The translations under genes were made by a program, and so were the position numbers. 9,178 nt of DNA, taken from contig JAKBQO010000052.1 of assembly GCA_021835185.1 (NCBI GenBank), positions 1 through 9,178 of the forward strand. The letters run 5' to 3'. The notes below the pieces were generated by a model. That model did not search any database. It saw nothing but the letters and a program-made list of their open reading frames with translations, and was not told where the DNA came from. Source of the DNA: Thermoplasmata archaeon. Its GTDB lineage: Archaea; Thermoplasmatota; Thermoplasmata; Thermoplasmatales; Thermoplasmataceae. Positions 1-5,861 of this stretch are shown here, piece after piece (the stretch's first letter is position 1; every line of letters starts with the position of its first letter).

Positions 1-1
1 T

Positions 2-1108
2 AGGTCCCTGTTCATAGTGAAAAGCCATTCCAATTCCATTGGAGCAATAGCTGCTTCATGTGATAGTGATATCCTAAAGATAAGCCACGACGGCTATTAT
101 TATATGTGGCCGAGGGATGCGTCCATAGCAGCTTATGCACTCAGTATAGCCGGACATACTGAATCGGGAAGGAAATTCTTTTCAATGTCAACATCATTGA
201 TGTCCGGAAAAGGCTATATGTACCATAAGTACAATATGGATGGGAGCCCTGCCAGTAGCTGGCTTCCCCATATAATGAATGGCAAAGAGATATATCCGAT
301 CCAGGAGGATGAAACCGCACTATTGATATATGTCCTGTGGGAATATTTCAAAAAATATAATGATATAGGGTTTACTGCGCCTTTTTACGAAAGTATTGTG
401 ATTAGGGCCGCTGAATTTATGACAGAGTTTGTAGACGCTGACGGCCTGCCCAGGGAATCGTTTGACCTCTGGGAAGAAAGATACGGGATACATGCATATA
501 CTGTATCTACCACCTTTGCTGCACTTAAAGCCGCAGCCAATTTCGCTGGGGTTTTTGGCGATCAGGCACTTGCCAGAAAGTATTCAGATGCTGCAGATAG
601 AATGGTAAATGCCTTTGACCGGAAATTTTATTCGGATGAATATAGAAGATATGCCCGTGCCATTATCAATGGAAAACTGGATTTCACGGTGGATAGCGCA
701 TTATCATCCATTGCCATATTCGGAATGAAAGCCCCAACAGATTCCAGGGTGCTTTCAACAATGGAAGCTATTATGGAGAAATTGTGGGTAAATGGAAGCG
801 GAGGCATAGCAAGATATGAAAATGACAATTATATGCGGATAAGGGATGATAGCAATATTACTGGAAATCCCTGGATAATTACAACGCTCTGGATGGCTCG
901 TTATTATATTAGAATAGGAAATTTAGAAAAATCATGGTCCCTTATAGAATGGGTAAAATCCCACAGGCAAAAATCTGGAATTTTTTCAGAACAGATCAAC
1001 CCCTACACAGGAGAACCACATTCTGTTTCCCCGCTAGTATGGAGCAATGCCGAATTTATAATAGCCATTCTTGAATATTCATCTGCTTACCGGAATCAGA
1101 AAGACTGA
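2..1108 (+). CDS. GH15 glycoside hydrolase (glucoamylase or trehalase type), 5'-truncated by window edge
   Basis: Inverting exo-hydrolase of alpha-glucosides (release of glucose from starch/maltodextrin ends, or trehalose cleavage). The frame is open to the left edge and enters at base 2, so the GTG at 17 is an internal valine, not a start; 368 residues are visible of a family that usually runs about 600-650. Numbering from the first complete codon: the substrate-site motif WPRDAS lies at 36-41, QEDETAL at 101-107, the general-acid motif DLWEERYG at 155-162 (acid E158, by analogy with WEE of fungal glucoamylase), the general-base SEQ at 329-331 (E330), and PLVWSNAEF near the end. All this falls in the C-terminal (alpha/alpha)6 barrel, which appears intact. 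Both glucoamylases and trehalases of Thermoplasmatales belong to GH15, and the visible part does not decide between them. The N-terminal beta domain and any signal peptide are outside the window, so cell location is unknown. Confidence 0.93.
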   Translation, partial: RSLFIVKSHSNSIGAIAASCDSDILKISHDGYYYMWPRDASIAAYALSIAGHTESGRKFFSMSTSLMSGKGYMYHKYNMDGSPASSWLPHIMNGKEIYPIQEDETALLIYVLWEYFKKYNDIGFTAPFYESIVIRAAEFMTEFVDADGLPRESFDLWEERYGIHAYTVSTTFAALKAAANFAGVFGDQALARKYSDAADRMVNAFDRKFYSDEYRRYARAIINGKLDFTVDSALSSIAIFGMKAPTDSRVLSTMEAIMEKLWVNGSGGIARYENDNYMRIRDDSNITGNPWIITTLWMARYYIRIGNLEKSWSLIEWVKSHRQKSGIFSEQINPYTGEPHSVSPLVWSNAEFIIAILEYSSAYRNQKD

Positions 1109-1241
1109 ATATATTTTAGAGTCTCATAGTGTTGTCAGGCAACCCCATTTATTGTTATTATTGGTAATTCTTATGTTTATTTAAAATATGTAGCATTCAA
1201 AGCGTTTTAAAAATTAAATAATAATTTTATATTTGTGTTTT
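1109..1241. other. Intergenic region between GH15 and rhodanese genes
   Basis: These 133 bases are AT-rich and hold no credible ORF. A small inverted repeat, GTTG-TCAGG-CAAC, at 1131-1143 followed by a T-rich stretch (about 1148-1175) may end the GH15 transcript, but the stem is only 4 bp. A TATA-like TTTATTTAAAATA at 1176-1188 has no ORF at the right distance. The better box at 1211-1220 is listed separately. Confidence 0.4.
1211..1220 (+). promoter_or_regulatory. TATA-like box of the rhodanese gene, leaderless type
   Basis: The sequence AAATTAAATA is centred about 26 bases before the ATG at 1242. This is where an archaeal TATA box sits relative to the transcription start when the mRNA begins at or next to the start codon. 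No Shine-Dalgarno-like sequence precedes the ATG (the upstream bases are all A/T-rich), which agrees with a leaderless message. Confidence 0.55.
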
Positions 1242-1556
1242 ATGGTTCTCAACATAGATGCTGATGAAGTATCGGAAATGGCAGAAAAGAATGAATGCGT
1301 GATTATAGATGTAAGGGAACAATTTGAATATGAATCCGGCCATATAGAAAATTCTGTGCCAATTCCTATGTACGATATTTTTAATAATATATCTCTGGTA
1401 GAAAAGTACAGAGATAAAAAAATAGTGCTGGTATGCAGCTCCGGTCATAGAAGTTACTATACAGGAAAGTTTCTTGAGGAAAATGGCATAACAAATGTAT
1501 ATAATCTATACAATGGATTGTATGGATGGGAAATAGAGGACAAGCCACTGGTATAG
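1242..1556 (+). CDS. Single-domain rhodanese (sulfurtransferase-like protein)
   Basis: A 104-residue protein that fits one complete rhodanese domain. It shows IIDVREQFEYESGHI at 21-35, the typical first conserved block with the acidic-Arg pair, and the active-site loop CSSGHR at 65-70 with catalytic C65, ending in a Gly-rich GLYGWEIEDKPLV tail. Such stand-alone domains carry a persulfide on the cysteine and pass sulfur to acceptors such as cyanide, thioredoxin or cofactor-synthesis enzymes; the specific partner cannot be read from the sequence. I prefer the ATG at 1242 to the TTG nine bases upstream because it is the stronger codon, gives the usual short N-terminus and has a TATA box at the leaderless distance. 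The protein is soluble with no signal peptide. It stands alone, with its own promoter, between unrelated genes. Confidence 0.92.
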   Translation: MVLNIDADEVSEMAEKNECVIIDVREQFEYESGHIENSVPIPMYDIFNNISLVEKYRDKKIVLVCSSGHRSYYTGKFLEENGITNVYNLYNGLYGWEIEDKPLV

Positions 1557-1590
1557 TTTGCATTTCATATGCAGCCACCTTTCAGCAATA

Positions 1591-1608
1591 CTGATGGGAC
1601 TACATCAG
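1591..1608 (+). repeat. Perfect 6-bp hairpin downstream of rhodanese
   Basis: CTGATG (1591-1596), loop GGACTA, CATCAG (1603-1608), followed by ATTTTA. An outer CAGC (1583-1586)/GCTG (1615-1618) pair could extend the fold with an internal loop. It begins 35 bases after the rhodanese stop, so it may stabilise or end that mRNA 3' end. It is also symmetric for the minus strand, where operon transcripts that read past 1736 would pass. Confidence 0.4.
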
Positions 1609-1688
1609 ATTTTAGCTGGATAGCTTCATAATGCTTTTTATTAATGCAAATTTATATAATAATGCCAATTAAGTACATAAACATACCG

Positions 1689-1695
1689 TTTTTTT
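1689..1695 (+). terminator. T7 run, probable archaeal terminator for the rhodanese unit
   Basis: Seven consecutive T residues on the plus strand, about 130 bases past the rhodanese stop and the longest T run in the gap. Archaeal RNA polymerase ends transcription at U-rich tracts without needing a hairpin. No comparable T run is seen on the minus strand just past the operon end at 1736, so the operon terminator is not identified. Confidence 0.4.
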
Positions 1696-1735
1696 GTTAT
1701 AAAATAGGGATAGTTTATATGGCTTAATCAGCAAT

Positions 1736-2608
1736 TTACTTTTCATAATCTGGATCAGCTTTGACCGTAATATCCTTGCTTTTACTATTGCTGTATGAAA
1801 TAATGAGGTAAACAGATACAACGGCTATGGCTATTGATAAAAATTCAAACTTAACAGGGGTAACATAGTGGATCATGAGAAAGAACAGATAACCGATTGC
1901 AAGCCCGATAACTATGGAAAAGTATCCAAAAACATTGTCCGTTTTACTGCTTTGTATAGAATATAACCACAGTATTGTTCCTATTACAGATACCATAAAT
2001 CCTATTGCAATCGGAAATGCCATGGGAAGCGCGAGTTTGTACAGTGGAAGGTAGGTCTGGTATCCGTGAAGGAATAGTGAGAGAATAGATTTGTATTCTA
2101 ATACAGATACACTGTAAAGGCCAGTCATGTAGGAATTATAATTAATGGTTATTCCACCAGCATGCATATATGCAAGTGTTGCCATTTGCATGAGCATGGT
2201 ACCGGTTACAATAATATATGATGAAATTAGATGCCAGAATTTTCTGGAGAATAATCCTTCTACCATTATGCCAATAATAAGTATAACCACAAAGGTATAA
2301 ATCAACCTGGTGGTTACAGGCATATTGGGCAGATAATAAAAATACCTTCCTACAATATGCGTATAATAATAAAGCGTTTTGATATACAGCAATAACAAAG
2401 CCATAAGGGTAAAAAGGAAGATCAGGAAACCATAGAGTTTAATAAATTTTGAAAGTATTATTTCAACTGTGAATAAAATAACAAAGTAGAAAACCGTTGA
2501 ATTATAAATCACATTTCCCAGTGCGTAAAACATTATAAAGTCAGGAATAAATATAATAGCTGCCAGTACAGGAATTAAATATTTATTTATGTTATCACGC
2601 ACCTGCAT
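1736..2608 (-). CDS. Polytopic membrane protein (about 8 TM), last gene of MoxR-DUF58 operon
   Basis: A 290-residue protein made mostly of hydrophobic helices, roughly at residues 11-31, 37-55, 58-80, 100-119, 124-148, 190-217, 227-250 and 255-273, with a short charged tail (SKSKDITVKADPDYEK) that should be cytoplasmic. I do not recognise a named family. The start ATG at 2608 lies inside the 3' end of the DUF58 gene (14-bp overlap) and has a strong AGGAGGAG site 5 bases upstream, which fixes it. MoxR/DUF58 operons elsewhere usually include a large membrane protein with a transglutaminase or DUF4129 domain; this one could be the membrane part of such a protein with no soluble domain, but that is inference from position. 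A transporter or channel role is possible but unsupported. Confidence 0.85.
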   Translation of the reverse strand: MQVRDNINKYLIPVLAAIIFIPDFIMFYALGNVIYNSTVFYFVILFTVEIILSKFIKLYGFLIFLFTLMALLLLYIKTLYYYTHIVGRYFYYLPNMPVTTRLIYTFVVILIIGIMVEGLFSRKFWHLISSYIIVTGTMLMQMATLAYMHAGGITINYNSYMTGLYSVSVLEYKSILSLFLHGYQTYLPLYKLALPMAFPIAIGFMVSVIGTILWLYSIQSSKTDNVFGYFSIVIGLAIGYLFFLMIHYVTPVKFEFLSIAIAVVSVYLIISYSNSKSKDITVKADPDYEK

Positions 2609-3890
2609 TCATGCTCCTCCTGTAATTATATTCTACCATAATTTTTGAAAGCATATTTTTCCTGTTCACATATGTGCATCTAATGCCATAATCCCTGATC
2701 TCCTTAACGTTTCGTGACAGGTTTTCCAGATCTTTTTTCCGCATATTCTGTATGAGAAGCCCGTCGAATTTCCCGGTTGGCGAATATTCATAGTATGATT
2801 CACTGTCTATAAGGAATATGCTTGTTGAGCTATAATTTAAAAATTTTCGCGGTATGTATGATCTGGATGCGGTTATAATAAATGTTAGAAAATGCTTTTT
2901 TTGCTTTAGCTGGAGTTCTTTTAGGGCATCCCCAATTCTAAATTCCCCATCTGGAAGAATACTGGAAACTGATTTTTCCAATCTGCTTATACTCTCGCCA
3001 CTCTTGCCAGGCGGGATATATACATTAATTTTGCTTGAATATAGTAAAAATCCTACATTGTCACGGTTTTTTGCCATAAAATGGGCTGAATTAATAATAT
3101 CTACTATAGAACTGTCGTAAACCCTGTCTATATCGCCGTAATTCATGGCTATGCTGTAGTCTATGATAAAAATTGTTGTAATTTCACGCTCTTCCTCCAT
3201 TTCTTTTACCATTATGCTATCCTCATTGCCTTCACTGTATCTGCTCCATACAATAAACCGGGGATCGTCTTCAAATGTATAGGGCCTTACACCGTATAGA
3301 TTGTACCCCTGGCCAACATGGTGGGAATAATGGTTGCCCTGGGTATAAATAAAACTGCTTATCATTTCACTCCGGATAGATTTTATGTCACGTGTAGAAG
3401 GTGATATGCGAATCGCCATATCCATGGCTATTGTCTTATTAACTGAAGCAATATGAAACAGGTCTGAGATGCTGATTGTTATATTTCCCAGTTTATATTT
3501 TCCTATATAACGCGGAATTGTTGAATAAGATGTTTCGTATGACCCATTTTCAGGAATGGTTATATTTCCACCTGTTTTTCCGGAAATCTCCAGCACATCT
3601 ATGGCTTCATCAAAAAAATGCACTGAGACTGGAAATGGATTTTTATTTTCAAAAAGCAGGGTTATCTGAAATTTCCTGTTTTTTCTGAATTTAATTGTAT
3701 CATACCTTCTTGTAACCGAAATATGATTTATCGCCTTCGAACCTGATATATTAAAATATACAACATCAAATGCAACCATGAAGAATGTAAGAATCGTAAA
3801 TATAATGTAATATTTATATCCTAACAGAACTGATTCAAGTATTCCGTATGTCAATACAGCCAGTATAGCATAACCTGCCTTCCGGATCAT
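2595..3890 (-). CDS. DUF58-family protein with two N-terminal TM segments and a degenerate vWA-like region
   Basis: 431 residues. Two hydrophobic segments at about 4-23 and 27-47 anchor it, followed by a beta-rich extension (about 55-165). The DUF58 signature is at 201-220 (VRPYTFEDDPRFIVWSRYSE, with R202, D209, R211, W215). A von Willebrand A-like fold begins at about 238 with FIIDYSIAMN; the metal-site motif DxSxS reads D244-Y-S246-I-A248, so the last serine is alanine. DUF58 proteins are routinely encoded beside MoxR ATPases and are thought to act with them in assembling or activating membrane or secreted complexes; the biochemical role is not established. The start ATG overlaps the MoxR stop (ATGA, 4 bp) and has no clear SD, so translation is probably coupled to MoxR. 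The family call is firm; function is not. Confidence 0.88.
   Translation of the reverse strand: MIRKAGYAILAVLTYGILESVLLGYKYYIIFTILTFFMVAFDVVYFNISGSKAINHISVTRRYDTIKFRKNRKFQITLLFENKNPFPVSVHFFDEAIDVLEISGKTGGNITIPENGSYETSYSTIPRYIGKYKLGNITISISDLFHIASVNKTIAMDMAIRISPSTRDIKSIRSEMISSFIYTQGNHYSHHVGQGYNLYGVRPYTFEDDPRFIVWSRYSEGNEDSIMVKEMEEEREITTIFIIDYSIAMNYGDIDRVYDSSIVDIINSAHFMAKNRDNVGFLLYSSKINVYIPPGKSGESISRLEKSVSSILPDGEFRIGDALKELQLKQKKHFLTFIITASRSYIPRKFLNYSSTSIFLIDSESYYEYSPTGKFDGLLIQNMRKKDLENLSRNVKEIRDYGIRCTYVNRKNMLSKIMVEYNYRRSMNAGA
2614..2621 (-). promoter_or_regulatory. Strong ribosome binding site for the 8-TM gene
   Basis: On the minus strand it reads AGGAGGAG, complementary to the 3' end of archaeal 16S rRNA (anti-SD CCUCC), 5 bases before the ATG at 2608. 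It lies within the coding sequence of the upstream DUF58 gene. It confirms the 2608 start and suggests efficient independent initiation inside the operon. Confidence 0.8.
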
Positions 3891-4840
3891 TGTGGTGCCT
3901 CTACAGAATTTATTATTGAATCTATGACATTGTATATAATTTTTCTGTAATCTGCCTCTGAATCTATAAGTGCCTCAGGGCGCATAATAAGGCGATGGTT
4001 TAGGATTTCCCGGGCAATAAAGATTACGTCCTCAGGAATAACGTATTTCCTCCCGCTTAGCATAGCATTTGCCCTTGCAGCATTAAGGTATTTCACTGCA
4101 GTACGTGTACTGGCACCCAGGTATACCATATCTGATTCCCTGCTTTTCCTGATTATATTTATAATGTATTCTATTATTTCTTCATTAACATAAACTTCGT
4201 TTACTAAATTCCGGTAATGCAGTATAGTGGCTGAATCCAGGGTATTATATTTTTTAGCTGCGTTTCTGTAAATAGATTTTAAAATTTTTATCTCGTCTTC
4301 CCTATCAGGGTAATCAATATAGTACCTGAACAGGAATCTGTCCATCAAGGCTTCTGCAAGGGGAAATGTGCCTTCCTGCTCTATGGGGTTCTGGGTTGCA
4401 ATTACAAGAAATGGTGATGGTAGTTTTGTTGTGAGCCCGTATACTGATACCTGCTTTTCTTCCATGGCTTCAAGCAGGGCAGATTGGACCTTTGGTGGTG
4501 TCCTGTTTATTTCATCTGCCAGGACAATGTTTGAAAATACAGGGCCTTCCCTGAATTCCATTTTCCTTGTTTCGGGGTTAAAAACCATATTCCCTGTTAC
4601 GTCTGAGGGGAGCATATCAGGGGTAAACTGTATTCTCTTGAATTGCAAGCCAAGATGCTTGGAGAATTCTGATGCAAGCATTGTTTTGGCAAGCCCCGGA
4701 ACACTTTCCATAAGTATGTGGTTATTTGTAAATAGAGAAATAAGCATAAAGCGGACTATTCTCGAAGAACCTATTACCGTATTTCCTATGGATGTTTCCA
4801 TATCAATTATTGTATCCCTTATATTTTCTGTTTCTTCCAT
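3887..4840 (-). CDS. MoxR-family AAA+ ATPase
   Basis: 317 residues, normal length for the MoxR family. The P-loop lies at 45-53, ESVPGLAKT, where the family normally has EGVPGLAKT or EGVPGLGKT, so the first glycine is Ser46 (codon AGT); K52 and T53 are kept. Walker B is IVLADE (105-110), sensor 1 IATQNP (N151), arginine finger ALMDRF (R168), and sensor 2 GASTRTA (R246). The C-terminal helical lid follows with RKYVIPEDV at 264-272. MoxR proteins form hexameric rings thought to remodel partner proteins, often vWA/DUF58 proteins, during maturation of membrane or secreted complexes. The protein is cytoplasmic, with no TM. The ATG at 4840 is fixed by a GGAGGTG site 8 bases upstream, and it overlaps the preceding gene by 22 bp and the DUF58 gene by 4 bp. 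The gene looks intact; whether Ser46 lowers ATP turnover is unknown. Confidence 0.95.
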   Translation of the reverse strand: MEETENIRDTIIDMETSIGNTVIGSSRIVRFMLISLFTNNHILMESVPGLAKTMLASEFSKHLGLQFKRIQFTPDMLPSDVTGNMVFNPETRKMEFREGPVFSNIVLADEINRTPPKVQSALLEAMEEKQVSVYGLTTKLPSPFLVIATQNPIEQEGTFPLAEALMDRFLFRYYIDYPDREDEIKILKSIYRNAAKKYNTLDSATILHYRNLVNEVYVNEEIIEYIINIIRKSRESDMVYLGASTRTAVKYLNAARANAMLSGRKYVIPEDVIFIAREILNHRLIMRPEALIDSEADYRKIIYNVIDSIINSVEAPQ

Positions 4841-5292
4841 TCATCGTACACCTCCGTATTTATCATATTCATTTTTATTTTCTTAATCGATTCATAGTCA
4901 TCTAAAATATACTGAAGATATGCATCCTTCATTTTAGCAGCATGTTTTCTCATAATCCTAGAAGAGTTTTTGCTTTTGGCGTTATATTTATGATATTTTC
5001 TCACCATAAGTTTATAGTGCTTTAATAGAAGCGTTACATGGGACATATCATTATCTATTTCCATCAGGTAAGAAGAGAAATCCCCTGATTTTATGAGTTT
5101 AAGTTCTTTCAGGAAATGTGTATCTTCAATTTTCAGGTTTGCATCACGGATAATTTCGTCCATTTCCTTATTTTTATATTTCCTGGAATGAAATGTCACA
5201 ACCAGGGTAAGGAAAAGTAGAACAACCACAGGATAGAAAAATTTGAAGCTGGTACGGTAATCAAGAAAAAGACCAATTATATTAATCCCCAT
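4819..5292 (-). CDS. Small one-TM protein with a basic helical cytoplasmic domain, MoxR operon
   Basis: With the ATG at 5292 the protein has 157 residues. A GTG at 5304 would add four residues, but it falls in the SD-like stretch GGTGGTGA, which places GGTGA 5 bases before the ATG, so I take the ATG. One hydrophobic segment at about 15-33 (FKFFYPVVVLLFLTLVV) is followed by the positive stretch HSRKYKNK, which predicts a cytoplasmic C-terminal domain by the positive-inside rule. The rest is charged, rich in Lys, Met and Tyr, and predicted helical. No family is recognised. It overlaps the previous gene by 11 bp and MoxR by 22 bp, so it is probably made stoichiometrically with MoxR. A membrane-anchored adaptor for the ATPase is an attractive guess, nothing more. 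Confidence 0.82.
   Translation of the reverse strand: MGINIIGLFLDYRTSFKFFYPVVVLLFLTLVVTFHSRKYKNKEMDEIIRDANLKIEDTHFLKELKLIKSGDFSSYLMEIDNDMSHVTLLLKHYKLMVRKYHKYNAKSKNSSRIMRKHAAKMKDAYLQYILDDYESIKKIKMNMINTEVYDEWKKQKI
4849..4855 (-). promoter_or_regulatory. Ribosome binding site of the MoxR gene
   Basis: The minus strand reads GGAGGTG, a near-perfect match to the archaeal SD core GGAGGTGA, 8 bases before the ATG at 4840. It sits within the coding end of the upstream one-TM gene and decides the MoxR start. Confidence 0.85.
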
Positions 5293-5848
5293 GAGGTTCA
5301 CCACCGTAAAACAATTTCATTATATCCATATAATTATATGCGTCTTTGACCGGGTCTATTATCTCCTTTTCATCCAGCGCATCCCAGTTATAATCACCAA
5401 AACGGGCAATTTCATAGTAGTTAAAATAAAACAATGCTATTTTTTTTATTGCAAAAAAACGGGTAGTCTTTTCCACGCTATCCGTTTTACCAGCATTATC
5501 TGGAGTAGCATCTGTTTCCTCTTTATTGTATATTGAATTTTCTATTAAATTTTTGATGGTAAAATTATCCGTACTGAATTCAGTACGATCCGGAACTATA
5601 TCAAAATGGCTTATTTCTGAGAGGATAAAATCCCGGTTTGATGAATATTTCTGGCAACCGTAAAATCTGGTATAATCATTTTTCAGGTTTGTGTACCCGT
5701 ATATTATTGCTTCCTTTCGTTCCCCATTCCCTATCTTCTTCCTCATTTCCTTTATTACAGGTATATCGTCAACTGTTTTTATTTTCAACACAGTTTTAGT
5801 CTTCTCTTCAATTTTCTCTGTTTTCTGTACATTCTTTTTGAATAGCAA
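5282..5848 (-). CDS. Cytoplasmic protein of MoxR operon, possibly diverged DUF4129-like
   Basis: 188 residues, no membrane segment, Lys/Glu-rich N-terminus (about 4-45). The segments EAIIYGYTNLKNDYTRFYG (46-64), FTIKNLIENSIYNKE (96-110) and KIALFYFNYYEIARFGDY (136-153) have the pattern of DUF4129, the small helical domain often encoded with MoxR and DUF58: an AI..Y..L...L helix, then a final helix with an aromatic-E-x-A-R-[FY] ending. This resemblance is judged by eye and is weak; a low-complexity linker (about 110-128) interrupts it. The start is TTG at 5848. It is supported by a GGAG site 9 bases upstream and by the absence of a suitable ATG. The gene begins 6 bases after the stop of the secreted-protein gene and overlaps the next gene by 11 bp. 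Confidence 0.75.
   Translation of the reverse strand: MLFKKNVQKTEKIEEKTKTVLKIKTVDDIPVIKEMRKKIGNGERKEAIIYGYTNLKNDYTRFYGCQKYSSNRDFILSEISHFDIVPDRTEFSTDNFTIKNLIENSIYNKEETDATPDNAGKTDSVEKTTRFFAIKKIALFYFNYYEIARFGDYNWDALDEKEIIDPVKDAYNYMDIMKLFYGGEPHGD
5298..5302 (-). promoter_or_regulatory. GGTGA ribosome site deciding the ATG start at 5292
   Basis: The minus strand reads GGTGA, matching the right half of the archaeal SD GGAGGTGATC, with a 5-base spacer to the ATG at 5292. The competing GTG codons at 5304-5302 and 5301-5299 overlap this element, which makes them unlikely starts. Confidence 0.55.
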
Positions 5849-5853
5849 TAAAA

Positions 5854-5861
5854 ATCACTCC
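5854..5861 (-). promoter_or_regulatory. GGAGTGAT ribosome site overlapping the upstream stop codon
   Basis: The minus strand reads GGAGTGAT; the GAG is the last sense codon and the TGA the stop of the secreted-protein gene. The GGAG core is 9 bases from the TTG at 5848, which supports that unusual start codon and suggests coupling between the two genes. Confidence 0.6.

Noticed and set aside
17..19. GTG as the start of the GH15 gene
   Set aside because: The frame stays open to the left edge, the preceding residues (RSLFI) continue the conserved GH15 strand, and 363 residues is far too short for the family. It is an internal valine.
1233..1241. TTG start three codons upstream for the rhodanese
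   Set aside because: The ATG at 1242 is a better codon, sits at the leaderless distance from the TATA box and gives a normal rhodanese N-terminus.
4368..4886. 172-codon plus-strand ORF antisense to MoxR
   Set aside because: It lies wholly across the MoxR gene and its SD region, shows no family motif, and the opposite strand carries every AAA+ motif in frame. It is a shadow of the AAA+ coding sequence.
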